DNA of 64,000 nt, taken from assembly GCF_002897375.1 (NCBI RefSeq), contig NZ_BFAG01000004.1:21001-85000 (forward strand), read 5' to 3'. Source of the stretch: Deinococcus aerius (GTDB lineage Bacteria > Deinococcota > Deinococci > Deinococcales > Deinococcaceae). Under the pieces are notes generated by a model. It was given only the letters and a program-made list of their open reading frames with translations, ran no database searches and was not told the DNA's origin. Every line of letters begins with the position of its first letter. Positions within the stretch are counted from its first letter, which is position 1. Below are positions 27,325 to 42,472 of this stretch, piece by piece. Both the position numbers and the translations under genes were made by a program.

Positions 27325-28217
27325 TCAGCTCCCTCGCAGCAGCCGCGTGAGGATGACGTGGTGATCCTCGTGAAAGCGGCGCGGCAGAGCGAGCGCGCGG
27401 GCGAGGGGCACCGGGCGGGCCGGGAAGACGGCGGGCGGCGGACCCAGGGCCACGTGGGCAGCGGTGGGGGCGACGAGGGCACGGGCGGGGTGGTCGAACA
27501 CGGCGCCAGCAGGAACGGGCTGTTCCCCGGGAGGCAGGACACGTCCGGGTAACTCCCACAGCCCGCGCCCAATCGCCCCCATCCGGGTATTCAGCCACAC
27601 CTGTCCCGCCCGCACGTCCAGCCAGCGTTCCTCGTGCAGGTGGGCGCCGGGCGGGAGGCTCGCGCGGGCCGCCTCCACCGCCACCCACTCGGCCTGCAAG
27701 CGGGCGAAGGCGGGCGTAAGGGCAAAACGGGTGAGGAAGGCGCGGACGGGCCCCGGGACACCCTGCGGGAGGGGCCGCCCGGTCAGGAACGCCGCGCGCA
27801 GGTCGGTCGCGTTCAGGCCGGGCCGGTGGGGCGTGACCAGACGCGCCCAGCCGGGGAACCAGCGCAGGTAGCTCGTGCTGGCGTCCTTCTCGAAGCCGAC
27901 GAGCGAGATGGGCGGCCCCTCCCCGAACACCCCGCGGGCCGCCCCCCGCACGTCCGCCGCCCAGGCGTCCGCGTCGAAGCGGTCGGGAAGGGGGCGGAAG
28001 ATGACCCGGTCGCGCCGCACGCCCGCCTCCCGCAGGGCCGCCCCGAACATCGCTGCCCGTTCCCTCTCGCCGAACGGGTTCCGCACCGAGCGGGCGAGGT
28101 TCGCGCTCCCCAGCAGCACGAGGACCCGGGGGGCGTGTTCCAGGGCGTGCAGCACCGTCCCCACGTGCGCCACGTGCGGCGGCTGGAAGCGGCCCACGTA
28201 GACGGCGGCGGGCCCGC

Positions 28218-28221
<4 letters not shown>
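27325..28221 (-). CDS. nadM: Nicotinamide-nucleotide adenylyltransferase with degenerate Nudix-like C-terminus
   Basis: A 298-residue protein. Residues 1-175 are a NadM-type nucleotidyltransferase: [14 protein letters not shown] holds the nucleotide-binding GRFxPxHxxH and the later [11 protein letters not shown] replaces the ISxTxxR site. Residues 190-298 look like a Nudix fold of the bifunctional NadM-Nudix enzymes ([16 protein letters not shown], then FHEDHHVIL at the end), but the catalytic Nudix box RExxEE is missing. So NAD synthesis from NMN is likely, while ADP-ribose hydrolysis is probably lost. The ATG overlaps the pncB stop as ATGA. It is the last gene of the niaP-pncB-nadM operon. 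Confidence 0.85.
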
Positions 28222-31030
<2,809 letters not shown>

Positions 31031-31220
31031 AACCCGGCGAGTGTACGTGAGAGTTGGCACGAGGAAGGAGGAACCTGGGGGGGAACAGGGGGGAGCCGGA
31101 CTGAGCTGAAGTGCTGCGATCCACAGGTTCAAGCGCGTTAAGGCATGTTCAGGAGGAACGTTGTCCCCCGCTCTCCCTGGGCAATAGGTACGTCCGGGCA
31201 ATAGGGGACAAGGCAAGCGT

Positions 31221-31612
31221 TGCTTGCCACCCCTCTCCCCAACCCTCTCCCGCAAGGGGAGAGGGAGCAACAACGCCGAAGCTTCTGTTTTCAAAACCGT
31301 CTATTGTGGACGGCCCATTCCTACCCTCGGCTCGCACTCGCACTGCCTTCACCACGTCGGCTCGCGCAGCGAGACGGTGGGCACGCGGCTTGGGAAGCAA
31401 CAAGATCAAACATTCCGCGCAGAAAGATGCGACCACGGGCGCGGCGGGCCGAGCCCCTTGCCGAGCGCAGCGGAAAGCTCCCCCCTCCACCAAGAGGAGA
31501 GACACGTAGGCGAGCTTGGCGTCAACGCGTGGGCCGCCCCGCGCGGCGGAGTCGTCGCCCCCGGTGGGGGTAGGGGGGCAGGGGGGGCGGGGGCAAGCCG
31601 CAGCAAGTTGCC
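31221..31612 (+). repeat. Dispersed ~385-bp noncoding repeat, family A, copy 2
   Basis: The second copy of the element at 11695-12075, in the same orientation and somewhat diverged. It has the same order of blocks, including the CCCTCTCCC-GCAA-GGGGAGAGGG hairpin at about 31244-31267. The ends carry TGCTTGCC and, near 31590, GGCAAGC, a short terminal inverted repeat. Just upstream, TTGTCCCC (31161-31168) and GGGGACAA (31204-31211) form another inverted repeat. It fills the gap between niaP and nadE. Confidence 0.8.
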
Positions 31613-31659
31613 CTGCCCCTCCCAAAATCCCTCCACACCCCCCGTGAAATACTCCCCCC

Positions 31660-32526
31660 ATGCCCACCCTCCGCGACCAGATCCGCCGCGACCTCCACGT
31701 TCAGCCCGAGATCGATCCCGCCGCCGAGATCGAGCGCCGCGTGACCTTCCTGGCGGAGTACCTGCGAAGCACCCCGGCCAAAGGCTTCGTCCTGGGGATC
31801 AGCGGGGGCCAGGACAGCACCCTGACCGGGCGGCTGTGCCAACTCGCCGCGCAGCGGGTGCGGGCGCAGGGCGGCGAGGCCACCTTCATGGCCGTCCGCC
31901 TCCCCTACGGCGCGCAGGCCGACGAGGCCGACGCCCAGGTGGCCCTGGCCTTCATCCGCCCCGACCGGACGGTGACCGTGAACATCAAGGAGGCGGCGGA
32001 CGCGAGCGCCCGGGCAGCGGCGCGGGCCCTGCGGGAGCCCCTGCACAACTCGCCGGATGTCGAGGCCGGACCCCACGACCCCCTGCGCGACTTCGTGCGG
32101 GGCAACATCAAGGCGCGCGAGCGGATGGTCGCCCAGTACGCCCTCGCCGGGCAGGAGAACCTGCTCGTGGTGGGCACCGACCACGCGGCGGAGGCGGTGA
32201 CGGGCTTTTTCACTAAGTACGGGGACGGCGGCGTGGACCTCACTCCCCTGACCGGGCTGACCAAACGGCAGGGGGCGCAGCTTCTCGGGCACCTCGGCGC
32301 CCCGGAGTCCACCTGGCGCAAGGTGCCGACCGCCGACCTGGAGGACAACCGCCCCGGCCTCCCCGACGAGGCGGCCCTGGGGGTGACCTACGCGCAGATC
32401 GACGCCTACCTGGAGGGCCGGGAGGTGGCACCGGAAGCCGCGACCCGCATCGAGGCGCTCTACCTCGCCACCCGGCACAAGCGGGCGCTGCCGGTAACGC
32501 CGTTCGACGGGTGGTGGCGGGAGTGA
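31660..32526 (+). CDS. nadE: Ammonia-dependent NAD+ synthetase
   Basis: A 288-residue N-type ATP pyrophosphatase that amidates nicotinate adenine dinucleotide. The P-loop is GISGGQDST near residue 47; [24 protein letters not shown] and [14 protein letters not shown] are NAD synthetase blocks. It has no glutaminase domain, so it uses ammonia, and matches E. coli NadE (275) in size. It is divergent from the niaP-pncB-nadM operon and separated from it by the family A repeat, completing the salvage route. An imperfect -10 (AATACT) lies upstream. Confidence 0.95.
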   Translation: MPTLRDQIRRDLHVQPEIDPAAEIERRVTFLAEYLRSTPAKGFVLGISGGQDSTLTGRLCQLAAQRVRAQGGEATFMAVRLPYGAQADEADAQVALAFIRPDRTVTVNIKEAADASARAAARALREPLHNSPDVEAGPHDPLRDFVRGNIKARERMVAQYALAGQENLLVVGTDHAAEAVTGFFTKYGDGGVDLTPLTGLTKRQGAQLLGHLGAPESTWRKVPTADLEDNRPGLPDEAALGVTYAQIDAYLEGREVAPEAATRIEALYLATRHKRALPVTPFDGWWRE

Positions 32527-32754
32527 GTGGGGTCGGGCGGCAGTTCGAGAGGCGGTGAAGAGGGGCGGGCTCCTTTTTTCCCAGGAGACAACCCCCGAGT
32601 TGAGCAGTGCCTCTGAGACCGCAGGACTTCAAGTTCCCGATATAGACGTCTTTTCCCTGGCGATAACCTCACACAGCCGGGCCTTCCTCCTCGGCCAGAA
32701 GAGACCTCTGTGGCTTGAGGTCGTCCACGGGTGAAAAGAAGTTTCCTCCCCGCC

Positions 32755-33747
32755 TCACCCCTCGTTGTACTCCTGTTCCGCCGCGCGCTTGACGGGATTG
32801 TTGCGGGTGAGGGGCGTCTCCACCTCAGCGCCCCTCACGCTCCCGCTGCTTGTGGTGGGGCCGGGCAGGAAGCGGTTCCCGAGGGCGAGCATATCCGCGG
32901 TCAGCCCCGGCGCCAGCGCCTGCGCGTAGCGCAGCAGCAGGGCGAAACCGCCCACCATCACCTCGGCCTCGCCGCGCACGAGGGCCGTCACCATCCGGCG
33001 GGCCGCCGTCCCCGCGTCCAGCGAGAGGACGGGCAGGTTGTCCATCGTGGCGAAGAGGGCGTACTCCTTGGCCTGCTGGCCCTTGACCTCGGCGTGGCGG
33101 GGGCTGCCCGTCCGCATCAGCCAGGGGCAGACGGTGGTGACGCCCACCCCCTCGCGGGCGAGTTCGGCCCGCAGGGCCTGGCCCAGCCCGGTCACGGCGA
33201 ACTTGCTCATGGAGTACGGCGCGAGGTGCGGGACGGCCACCTTGCCCCCGATGGACGAGACGATGAGGACCCGGCCCCGGCGGGCGCGCAGCAGCGGCAG
33301 GGCGGCGCGGGTGAGGCGCAGCGGCGCGAAGGCGTTGATCTCCATGATCTCGCGGAAGTCGGCCTCCGTCATGTTCTCCAGCGGTCCCACCTGGATCAGG
33401 CCCGCGTTGTTCACGAGTACGTCCAGGCCGCCGTACACCCGCGCGGCCTCCTCGACGATGCGCTCGATGTCGGCCTGGAGGGTCAGGTCGCCGCTGACGG
33501 TGTGGACGGTGGCGCCCGAGGCGCGCAGGCTGGCGGCGGCGCGGTCAAGCTCCTCCGTGTCCCGCGCCACGAGCATGAGCCGCGCCCCCCGGGCCGAGAA
33601 CTCGCGGGTGAGGGCCAGGCCCAGCCCACGCGACCCGCCCGTAATCAGCACGCTCTTGCCGCCGAGGTCGTAGGGGGACTTCAGGACGTTCCGGGCTGCC
33701 ATCGCCCCGAGTCCGGCCGCCAGGATCAGACGCTTGGGAAGTCGCAT
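32755..33747 (-). CDS. SDR family oxidoreductase with N-terminal extension
   Basis: A 330-residue SDR. A hydrophobic N-terminal stretch ([18 protein letters not shown]) precedes [13 protein letters not shown] and the catalytic PYSMSK, suggesting membrane association or a weak signal anchor. The C-terminal 70 residues ([20 protein letters not shown] onward) are an extra hydrophobic region seen in larger SDRs such as the DltE/dehydrogenase-membrane group. The substrate is unknown. Divergent from the HIT gene with about 48 bases between start codons. Confidence 0.85.
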   Translation of the reverse strand: MRLPKRLILAAGLGAMAARNVLKSPYDLGGKSVLITGGSRGLGLALTREFSARGARLMLVARDTEELDRAAASLRASGATVHTVSGDLTLQADIERIVEEAARVYGGLDVLVNNAGLIQVGPLENMTEADFREIMEINAFAPLRLTRAALPLLRARRGRVLIVSSIGGKVAVPHLAPYSMSKFAVTGLGQALRAELAREGVGVTTVCPWLMRTGSPRHAEVKGQQAKEYALFATMDNLPVLSLDAGTAARRMVTALVRGEAEVMVGGFALLLRYAQALAPGLTADMLALGNRFLPGPTTSSGSVRGAEVETPLTRNNPVKRAAEQEYNEG

Positions 33748-33795
33748 ATCCCGAGTCTGCCCGCCCCACGCCCCGAGAATCCTTAGAGTGAAGGC

Positions 33796-34136
<341 letters not shown>

Positions 34137-34140
<4 letters not shown>

Positions 34141-34823
34141 CCGATCGTCCTTTCGACGCCGTCCTCTTCGACCTCGACGGCGTGCTGGTGGACAGCGAGC
34201 TGCTGGCGAACTCCGTGTGGGTGGAGTTGCTGGGGGAACACGGCCTGACGCTCGACCGCGCGGCCTTCCTGGCGCGGGCGGTGGGGGGCACCCACGCGGC
34301 CCTCTTCGCCTGGCTGCGGGCGGACTACGGCTGGGAGAGGCCCGAGGGGTTCGTGACTGACCTTGACGCCCGGCTGGCGCGGGCCTTTGCCGAGACCCCA
34401 GCTATCGAGGGGGCCCAGGACACGCTGCGGGCCCTCGCGGCAGCCGGAATTCCCTTCGCGGTGGCGAGCAACAGCCTGCGCTCGCGCCTGCACCTGAAGT
34501 TGGAGGCGGCGGGCCTGGCCGGGCTCGTGGGGGACCGCGCCTTCGACCCGGCCCACGTCGGCGGGCGCGGCAAGCCCCTCCCCGACCTGTACGCGCACGC
34601 GGCGGAGGCCCTGGGCGTCTCCCCCACCCGCGCGCTCGTCGTCGAGGACAGCGTGACCGGGGTAACGGCGGGCGTGGCGGCAGGCGCAACCGTCTGGGGC
34701 CTGCTGGCGGGCGGTCACATCCACCCGGACGGGGAGGCGGCGCTGCGCTCGGCGGGCGCGTCCCGCATCCTGCACACCCACGCCGAGTTGCGGGAGGCCC
34801 TGGGGCTGAGCGTTCCGGCATAA
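34137..34823 (+). CDS. HAD family hydrolase (beta-phosphoglucomutase/phosphatase subfamily)
   Basis: A 228-residue haloacid-dehalogenase enzyme. Motif I is [12 protein letters not shown] (nucleophile Asp and acid Asp), motif II is the Ser in ASNSLRS, the conserved Lys is in GRGKPLPD, and motif IV is VVEDSVTG. The helical cap after motif I places it with phosphoglycolate/sugar phosphatases. The GTG start overlaps the HIT gene stop. The substrate is unknown. Confidence 0.9.
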
Positions 34824-34863
34824 GGGGAGGCGACTCTTCCCCTCTTGACCTTAAACTCTATAT

Positions 34864-34880
34864 ATGTAGAAATAGTACAT
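34864..34880. promoter_or_regulatory. Candidate PadR operator and promoter
   Basis: ATGT, nine bases, ACAT (34864-34880) resembles the ATGT-N8-ACAT operators of PadR proteins and overlaps the padR start codon at 34879. TTGACC at 34845-34850 and TAGAAA at 34867-34872 (16-base spacing) form a promoter within it. Binding here would block transcription, so autoregulation is likely. Confidence 0.55.
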
Positions 34881-35181
34881 GGCCCGCTCTCCCAACTCCA
34901 GCCCGCACACCCGCGCCGTCCTTCAGGCCCTCCTCGCCACCCATCCCGGCCCCAGCTACGGCTACGACCTGAGTAAGGCGACGGGGCTGAAAAGCGGGAC
35001 CCTCTACCCCATCCTCCAGCGCCTGCACGCGCAGGGGTATCTGGATGCGGGGTGGGAGGACTCGCCGCATCCGGGCAAGCCGCCCCGCCACGTCTACACC
35101 CTGACCCCGGAGGGGTTGAAGCTCGCGCGGGAAGGGTCGGAGCGGCGAACCGCCCGCACGTTGAAAGGGGCGCTGGCGTGA
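34879..35181 (+). CDS. PadR family transcription regulator
   Basis: A 100-residue winged-helix protein of the compact PadR-s2 type. YGYDLSKATGLKSGTLYPILQRLHAQGYL is the recognition region (about 32-60) and PRHVYTLTPEGLKLA the wing. It lies first in an operon with two related membrane proteins; its stop overlaps the next GTG as GTGA. PadR regulators commonly control an adjacent membrane protein operon and respond to a small ligand. The operator overlapping its start suggests self-repression. Confidence 0.9.
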   Translation: MARSPNSSPHTRAVLQALLATHPGPSYGYDLSKATGLKSGTLYPILQRLHAQGYLDAGWEDSPHPGKPPRHVYTLTPEGLKLAREGSERRTARTLKGALA

Positions 35182-35744
35182 AAGCGGAGGAGTGGCAGAA
35201 AGGCATGGAGAACGAGGCGGCGAGCGTGGAGGACGAGGGGTGGGCAGCGGAGACCAGACGCAGCGCGTGGCTGGTCGGCGCGAGGCCACTGACCCACGAT
35301 TTCCTGCTCACGGCAGGCGCGTCGGTGCTGGTCAACACGTACGTCCTGACGATGATGGTCGTGATCGCCCGGGCGGCCTTTTACATGGACCAGAATCCTG
35401 TTGGCCTCTGGTTTGCCCACCACGGATGGACTTTCGATCTCAGCCTGCTGGGTGTTCTGACCCTGCTGGGGGTGTTTCTCGGAAGGCTGAACGTGAAGCC
35501 CTCAGTTGTGGCCGCCGTCTTCCTACTGCAACCCCTTTGGCTATGGCTGCTTGCCGCTGCCGTCCGGGTGGAAGGCGTCTGGAACGGCCCAGGTGCCAGT
35601 GCATCGGCGCCCTTCACGACCGACTTCGTGCGGTACGAGTTGAACTGGGGAAGCCTGATGATGGCAGGCGGATATGCGGGCACCGTTCTCCTCGCCATGT
35701 GGGTAAGGCGGCGCGCAGCGGTGAAAAGGCGGCGAACAGCATGA
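35178..35744 (+). CDS. PadR-operon membrane protein 1 (unknown family)
   Basis: A 188-residue protein. The N-terminal ~35 residues are hydrophilic and contain GMENEAASVED followed by WAAETRRSAW; four hydrophobic segments follow (about 38-65, 80-97, 107-128 and 160-178), and a basic tail (RRRAAVKRRRTA) suggests a cytoplasmic C-terminus. I recognise no domain, although a soluble prefix before a helical bundle is seen in other PadR-linked permease-like proteins. Translation is coupled on both sides (GTGA and ATGA). Confidence 0.75.
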   Translation: MKAEEWQKGMENEAASVEDEGWAAETRRSAWLVGARPLTHDFLLTAGASVLVNTYVLTMMVVIARAAFYMDQNPVGLWFAHHGWTFDLSLLGVLTLLGVFLGRLNVKPSVVAAVFLLQPLWLWLLAAAVRVEGVWNGPGASASAPFTTDFVRYELNWGSLMMAGGYAGTVLLAMWVRRRAAVKRRRTA

Positions 35745-36319
35745 GGCCACAAGACTGGCGGCAGGGCATGGAAAACGAGGCGGCGAGCGTGGAGGACGCG
35801 GAGTGGGCCGAAGACACCCGGCAAACGGCACAAGTTCTGCGTCGTCGTTCACAACTTTTGGGATTTCTGCTGGCGCTGGGCTGCGCCCTGACGTTCAGCA
35901 CCTTACTGCTCCTGCTGGAAGTCCTCGGTTCTCGTGTGGGCATGCATGTTGACCAAAACGCGGTCGGAATGTTTATCCGCAACCACACCTTGCCCTACCT
36001 GGCCTCCCTACTGGCCCTCGTCTTCCTGCTGGGATTCGGGCTGGGTCGCGCCGGGGTCGTGCCCTGGCTGGCCGCCCTGGCCTTCCTGTTGCTGCCTGTC
36101 CTGAGCGTAATTGTGGGAACGCTCGTCTATGTTCCCTCCACCGTCGAGTTCGACTCCAGCCTCGGAGTGATGCCACCCGTCACGATTGACCTGGCAACTG
36201 TGCTCTGGAACGTCTGGATGATTCCTGAGGCCGTTCTAGTCGCCACCTTCGCCTTCCTGGGGGCATGGCTCGGACAGGCCACGAAAAGGTCGTCCCCACC
36301 CCCGACCGCCGTAAGATGA
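35741..36319 (+). CDS. PadR-operon membrane protein 2 (paralogue of protein 1)
   Basis: A 192-residue protein with the same plan as its neighbour: GMENEAASVED then WAEDTRQTAQ at the N-terminus, and four hydrophobic segments (about 40-63, 90-107, 109-132 and 160-182). The prefix is almost identical between the two, while the membrane part has diverged strongly, so the prefix is probably the functional contact, for example with a shared partner. The ATG overlaps the previous stop as ATGA. The function is unknown. Confidence 0.75.
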   Translation: MRPQDWRQGMENEAASVEDAEWAEDTRQTAQVLRRRSQLLGFLLALGCALTFSTLLLLLEVLGSRVGMHVDQNAVGMFIRNHTLPYLASLLALVFLLGFGLGRAGVVPWLAALAFLLLPVLSVIVGTLVYVPSTVEFDSSLGVMPPVTIDLATVLWNVWMIPEAVLVATFAFLGAWLGQATKRSSPPPTAVR

Positions 36320-36323
36320 CCCC

Positions 36324-36884
36324 ATGTCGGACGCCGCGCCCCAGGCCATGAGCGAGGCCGAGTACCTGCGAACCGAGCGCGAGAGTCCCTACAAGCGGGA
36401 ATATGTCGGGGGCTTCGTGTACCCGCTGCACGCGCAGGCGGGGGCGAGTGGGGAGCATGTGCGGATCAGTGGGCGCATCATGGCGACGCTGCTCCCCGAC
36501 GCCGACCGCCTGGGCTGCCGCCTCTACCAGTCCGACATGCAACTCTACGTCCCCGCTGCCTCCAGCTACTTCTACCCCGACGTGATGCTGGTGTGCGGCG
36601 GGGAACAGCCGGGCCGCTACTTCGAGACCTCGCCCTGCCTGCTGGTCGAAGTCCTCTCCGGCAGCACGGCGCACAACGACCGCCGCCACAAGCACGCCGT
36701 GTACACAGCAATTCCCACCCTCCAGACGTACCTGATCGTGTCGCAGGACGAGCGGTATGTCGTGGAGTATCAGCGCGGTGCGGAAGGCTGGCCCATGCGC
36801 GAGCATCGCGGGGAGGGTCAGGTGGAGATTCCCTGCCTGGGCCGTTCACTGAGTCTGGACGAGATGTACCGGGGGGTCCTGTAA
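36324..36884 (+). CDS. Uma2 family (DUF820) putative endonuclease
   Basis: A 186-residue protein with the PD-(D/E)XK-like core of the Uma2 family: YFYPDVMLVC (metal-binding Asp), then CLLVEVLSGSTAHNDRRHKHAVY (Glu and Lys). The family is abundant in Deinococcus and cyanobacteria, and its cellular role is not settled. TAAGAT six bases before the ATG gives it its own leaderless promoter only five bases after the membrane protein gene. Confidence 0.88.
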   Translation: MSDAAPQAMSEAEYLRTERESPYKREYVGGFVYPLHAQAGASGEHVRISGRIMATLLPDADRLGCRLYQSDMQLYVPAASSYFYPDVMLVCGGEQPGRYFETSPCLLVEVLSGSTAHNDRRHKHAVYTAIPTLQTYLIVSQDERYVVEYQRGAEGWPMREHRGEGQVEIPCLGRSLSLDEMYRGVL

Positions 36885-36954
36885 AGACCCCTCACCCCGC
36901 TGCTTGGCAACGCCCCTCGCCCTCTGGTAGAGGGTGGGATGAGGAATTTCCTCC

Positions 36955-37839
<885 letters not shown>

Positions 37840-37856
37840 GGGGTGTCTCCCGGTCC

Positions 37857-38522
37857 TCAGCCGTCCATCAGCTTGGGCAGCATCCGCACCCAGTTCGTGT
37901 CGGGCCAGCGGTCAAAGAACGCGAGGGCCTGGGGGCTCAGCGGCGCGTCAAGTTCGACCGCGAGGAGGGCCTGCCCCCCCCGGTTCTCGCGGGTGCAGGT
38001 CAGGGTGGCGATGTTCACCCCGTCGGCGGCGATGGTGGTGGCAATTCGGGCGATCATGCCCAGCGTGTCCCGGTAGCGCAGGAGCACGGTGGGACTCGCG
38101 CCGCTGAAGTTCACGCCCAGGCCCTGCACGTGCGTGACGAGGATCACGCCGCCGCCCGTGGAACTGCCCTGCACAGTCACCGCTTGCGTGTCCCCGTGCA
38201 GCTCGATGTGCGCGGTGTTGGGGTGAACGTCCCCCAGGTCCACGTCGCGGAACTCGGCCGCCAGCCCGGCCGCCCCGGCCTCCTCGAAGGCGCGGGGCAG
38301 GCGGGGGTCGTCGGGCGCGAACCCCAGGAGGCCCGCCACGAGCGCCAGATGCGTGCCGTGCCCCCTCCCCGTCTTGGCAAAGGAAGCGTGCAGGCCGATC
38401 ACCGCCCGGCGCGGCGCCTCGCCGAGGAGGTGATGGGCGACCAGGCCCAGGCGGCAGGCGCCCGCCGTGTGGCTGCTGCTCGGCCCGATCATCACGGGGC
38501 CGATCATGTCAAGCAGGGACAT
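37857..38522 (-). CDS. sdaAB: L-serine dehydratase, beta subunit
   Basis: A 221-residue regulatory subunit. The N-terminal [25 protein letters not shown] is the conserved beta block and residues about 145-215 form an ACT domain ([28 protein letters not shown]). First gene of the sda operon. TATACT lies six bases before the ATG, one of the best -10 matches in the window, so it is probably strongly transcribed as a leaderless mRNA. Confidence 0.94.
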   Translation of the reverse strand: MSLLDMIGPVMIGPSSSHTAGACRLGLVAHHLLGEAPRRAVIGLHASFAKTGRGHGTHLALVAGLLGFAPDDPRLPRAFEEAGAAGLAAEFRDVDLGDVHPNTAHIELHGDTQAVTVQGSSTGGGVILVTHVQGLGVNFSGASPTVLLRYRDTLGMIARIATTIAADGVNIATLTCTRENRGGQALLAVELDAPLSPQALAFFDRWPDTNWVRMLPKLMDG

Positions 38523-38574
38523 GAAATCAGTATAGGCAACTCGGCCCCGGGGGTGTCCGGGGCGGGGGGACGAA

Positions 38575-38748
38575 CTACTGCCCTTCCTCGGCCTCCTCCA
38601 ACCGCTCCTCCTCGTCGTGGGCGGTGTCTACCAGGATGGCGCGCAGTTCCTCGATGGGCGTCCGGTCATCATTGTTCAGGGCGCTGGGGTCAATGTGCAT
38701 GTCCTGCTCGGTGGGCACGCCCTGGTCGTCCGCTCCTCGGTCGGTCAT
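38575..38748 (-). CDS. Small acidic protein of unknown function
   Basis: A 57-residue highly acidic protein ([10 protein letters not shown]... ending LEEAEEGQ) with one short amphipathic helix around [22 protein letters not shown]. No family is recognised. The ATG at 38748 is preferred to a GTG seven codons earlier, without strong support for either. Codon use fits a real gene. Confidence 0.5.
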   Translation of the reverse strand: MTDRGADDQGVPTEQDMHIDPSALNNDDRTPIEELRAILVDTAHDEEERLEEAEEGQ

Positions 38749-38820
38749 GCCTGAGGGTGCCCCTTCCACCCCGGCGGGGGATGTGCGTGGGGCGAGCCCG
38801 CCTTTATCCGGGGCGGAGGG

Positions 38821-40056
38821 TCAGCGCAAGTCCCAGGCCGCCCGGAGTGCGCGCCCGCTCGGCCCCGCGTGTTCCAGGGCGGCGCGGGCGAGGGGGAGGC
38901 GGACGGCATTCGGCGCCTGGGCGAACACCCGCAGCATGGTCCGTGCCAGGGTTCCCGCGTCCGTCCGGTGCGCCAGGAAGGCGTGCCACTCGGGCGCGGG
39001 CAGCCGGAAAAACGCCCCGAAGAAGGCGGGAAGTTGCTCACCGGGCATCCCCAGGAGCGCCTCGACACCCAGCAGCGCGACTTCTCGGGAGGCGCGGCGC
39101 TCCGGGGGCCAGAGGGCGGCCCACCCGGCCCGGGCAGCGGCGGCGGGCCCACCCTGCCCGAGAGCCCCCGTCACCGCCCCCGCAAGGATGGGCGCGTCCC
39201 GCAGCGCCCCCGCGACCTGGAACCCGCTGACCGGATGCACCAGCCCCGCCGCCGACCCGAACGCCAGCAGCGGCCCGGGGCAGGGGGCGGCGGCATTCAT
39301 GGGAAAGGCGACCCACTCCTCGGCCTCGACCTCGCGGGGGGGTGTCCCGAGGGCGGCGAGGCGGGCGCGCAGGCGCCGCTCCAGCAGGGCGCGGGGCAGG
39401 CCGGGGCGGGCGATCAGGCTCGTCTCCTCCACCAGGTAGCGGGAGCCGCCGAGGTGCATGGCGTACAGGAAGGTCGGGGCCTCCCGCACCTCGGCGGCGG
39501 ACAGGTGCGGCGAGCGGTAGTCCATCCACACCATGCCACCGGGTGGAGCGGGGGGGCGGTCGAAGTGCGCGACGAGCCCGAAGGCCGTCTGGAGCGCCGC
39601 GCCGCCGGGGTGCCGGGGCCGGGTCAGGCTGCCCATGTGCCCGCCCGCGTCCACCACGATCCCGGCCCGCCAGGTTTCGCCGCCCGTCCCGTGAACCTCC
39701 CAGCCCTCCCCGACCTGTTCAGCGCCCCGAACCGTGCCAACGGTCCAGGTCAGCCCCTCCCCCGCCCGGGCGAGCAGGGCGCCCAGCAGCCGGGCATTAC
39801 CGAGCAGCGCGTAGGGCCGCAGCAGTGGGGTGGGTTGCTCGCCCGTGTACACGCGCACGTCCGTCCACACCTCGGCGAGGCAGGCAAGCGTCCACGCGGG
39901 CAACTCGTCGAGCCAGGCCCCGTAGGTGGGCGGGAAGGGCCGGGGCGGGTGGGGCGCGACGAGCCGCACGCGCAGCCCGCGACCCGCGAGTTCCGCCGCT
40001 AGAGCCAGGCCAGCCGGGCCGCCGCCCACCACCAGCACGTCTGTGGGAACCCGCAT
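38821..40056 (-). CDS. crtLm: Lycopene beta-cyclase (CrtL type)
   Basis: A 411-residue FAD/NAD(P)-binding carotenoid cyclase that closes beta-ionone rings on lycopene or its derivatives. The N-terminal [19 protein letters not shown] binds the dinucleotide; [36 protein letters not shown] and [19 protein letters not shown] are cyclase blocks. Deinococcus uses such an enzyme in deinoxanthin synthesis. TAGCCT is six bases upstream. No other carotenoid gene touches it; a desaturase-like gene is 10 kb away. Confidence 0.9.
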   Translation of the reverse strand: MRVPTDVLVVGGGPAGLALAAELAGRGLRVRLVAPHPPRPFPPTYGAWLDELPAWTLACLAEVWTDVRVYTGEQPTPLLRPYALLGNARLLGALLARAGEGLTWTVGTVRGAEQVGEGWEVHGTGGETWRAGIVVDAGGHMGSLTRPRHPGGAALQTAFGLVAHFDRPPAPPGGMVWMDYRSPHLSAAEVREAPTFLYAMHLGGSRYLVEETSLIARPGLPRALLERRLRARLAALGTPPREVEAEEWVAFPMNAAAPCPGPLLAFGSAAGLVHPVSGFQVAGALRDAPILAGAVTGALGQGGPAAAARAGWAALWPPERRASREVALLGVEALLGMPGEQLPAFFGAFFRLPAPEWHAFLAHRTDAGTLARTMLRVFAQAPNAVRLPLARAALEHAGPSGRALRAAWDLR

Positions 40057-40199
40057 CGCCGCAGGCTAGCGCGGGACCGGGGCGGGGAGTGTACGTCCTG
40101 ATGCGGGGCTCCGCGGCACCCCGGCACGTCAAGGTCTCCTCAAGCCGGAGTGTGGGACTGGCACGGCAGGGCGCGGGGGGAGGCCGCTAGCCTGCGCCC

Positions 40200-41078
40200 A
40201 TGCCCCGTTCTGCCTTTCCCCGCCGCCCTTTTCTGCCGCTGCTGGGCGTGCTGGCCCTCGGCGCTGTCCTCACCGCCTGCTCGCAGCGCAGCGCCGGGGG
40301 GTTCCTGAATGTCGCCATCAGCACCCGGGGCCTCCGGGTCGTCACGGATCAGCGGTACGGCCCCGACGCCCGCAACGTGCTCGACGTGTACGCGCCGCCG
40401 AACGCCCGGAACGCCCCCGTCGTGCTGTTCGTCCACGGCGGCTCGTGGCAGGGTGGGGACAAGGCGATCTACCGCTTCGTTGGGGACAGCCTGGCACGGG
40501 CCGGATACGTGACGGGCGTGATGAACTACCGCCTGGCACCGCAGAACCGCTACCCGACCTTCGTGCAGGACACCGCCGCCGCGTTGAGGTGGCTGCGCGA
40601 CCACGCCAAGACCTTCGGCGGGGACCCGGACGACCTTTTCGTGGTCGGGCACTCGGCGGGTGGCTTCAACGCGGTCGAGGCCGTGGACAACGAGCGCTGG
40701 CTGCGCGAGGCGGGCGTACCCATCTCGGCGGTGCGGGGCGTGGTCGGCATCGCGGGGCCATACTCGTACGATTTCCGGGACTTCCCCAGCCGGGTCGCCT
40801 TCCCCGAGGGCAGCACGCCCGATCAGGTCATGCCCGACCGCCACGTGCGCCAGGACGCGCCGCCGCACCTCCTCCTCGTCGCAGCGAACGACACGACCGT
40901 TTACCCCCAGAACGCGCTGAACATGGAAGCGGCGTTGAAAAAGGCCGGAGTTCCGGTCACCCGCACCGTCCTGCCCCGCCTGAACCACATCACCATCGTC
41001 GCGGCTCTGGCGCGGCCACTGACGTTCCTGGGGGGGACTCGGCAACAGGTGATCGACTTTATCGAGAAGCACCGGTAG
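40200..41078 (+). CDS. Alpha/beta hydrolase (esterase), predicted lipoprotein
   Basis: A 292-residue secreted esterase of the carboxylesterase/HSL-like group. The signal peptide ends in the lipobox LTAC (Cys at about residue 23). HGGSW forms the oxyanion hole, GHSAGG carries the nucleophile Ser, and an Asp near VAANDTTV and His in LNHITIV complete the triad. TAGCCT is six bases before the ATG. It is divergent from the lycopene cyclase. The substrate is unknown. Confidence 0.88.
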   Translation: MPRSAFPRRPFLPLLGVLALGAVLTACSQRSAGGFLNVAISTRGLRVVTDQRYGPDARNVLDVYAPPNARNAPVVLFVHGGSWQGGDKAIYRFVGDSLARAGYVTGVMNYRLAPQNRYPTFVQDTAAALRWLRDHAKTFGGDPDDLFVVGHSAGGFNAVEAVDNERWLREAGVPISAVRGVVGIAGPYSYDFRDFPSRVAFPEGSTPDQVMPDRHVRQDAPPHLLLVAANDTTVYPQNALNMEAALKKAGVPVTRTVLPRLNHITIVAALARPLTFLGGTRQQVIDFIEKHR

Positions 41079-41128
41079 ATCGGAAGCGGGGGGCCTCCTT
41101 CTCTCCCAGCAAGGAGGTCCCTCCCCGT

Positions 41129-41863
<735 letters not shown>

Positions 41864-41985
41864 CGGTCCAGTTTAGGGCGCGCGAATTCGGAAGAGAGGG
41901 CCGGGGGCACGGTTGGCGGAGGCGGGCCGCGCGGCTGAAAGCTGTCCCACCTTCCCCCTCACCGCCCCGCCGTTACACTCGCGCT

Positions 41986-42387
41986 ATGAGTGACCCCCGC
42001 CCCAAGAACCACAGCGCCCGCGACGTGCTGCGGGAACTGTTCCCGGAGTCCTACCGGGAACTTTTCGGTGAGAGCGGCGCGGAAGGCCCCCTCACCCTGG
42101 GCCTGTACCCCGTGGCCGACGGTCGGCTGGCCCTGGTCCACGGCGACCAGCTCGCCGAGTTCACCCCGCTGGACCCCCGGGGCCGCAACGCCCTGCACTG
42201 CGACCTGTGCCACTACACCCGCTCGCGCTCCGAGGCCGCCCTCTACCGGGTCGTGGTCGGCGCGCGGCGCACCCGCTACGTGACCCTGTGCCTGGGCACC
42301 GAGGCCTGTCAGAAGCGGGCCGGAAGCCACGCGCTGGCACACTTGGCCGACCGGATTTTCCCCCTCGAACCCATGTACGTGGACTGA
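41986..42387 (+). CDS. FBP/FusB-type treble-clef zinc-finger protein
   Basis: A 133-residue protein. The C-terminal half has [13 protein letters not shown] and later [10 protein letters not shown]; the four cysteines and spacing resemble the treble-clef zinc finger of elongation-factor-G-binding proteins (FusB/Fbp C-domain). The N-terminal half lacks the helical EF-G-binding domain of FusB in full, so the target is not certain. TACACT six bases before the ATG supports the start. Confidence 0.72.
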   Translation: MSDPRPKNHSARDVLRELFPESYRELFGESGAEGPLTLGLYPVADGRLALVHGDQLAEFTPLDPRGRNALHCDLCHYTRSRSEAALYRVVVGARRTRYVTLCLGTEACQKRAGSHALAHLADRIFPLEPMYVD

Positions 42388-42472
42388 ACGGGCCAGGAAC
42401 CTGACACTCCCATGACAAGCGGCTGAAGGAACGGGCAAAGGCCGCAGCTCAGCAGCCCCCTACGCTGCCGGT

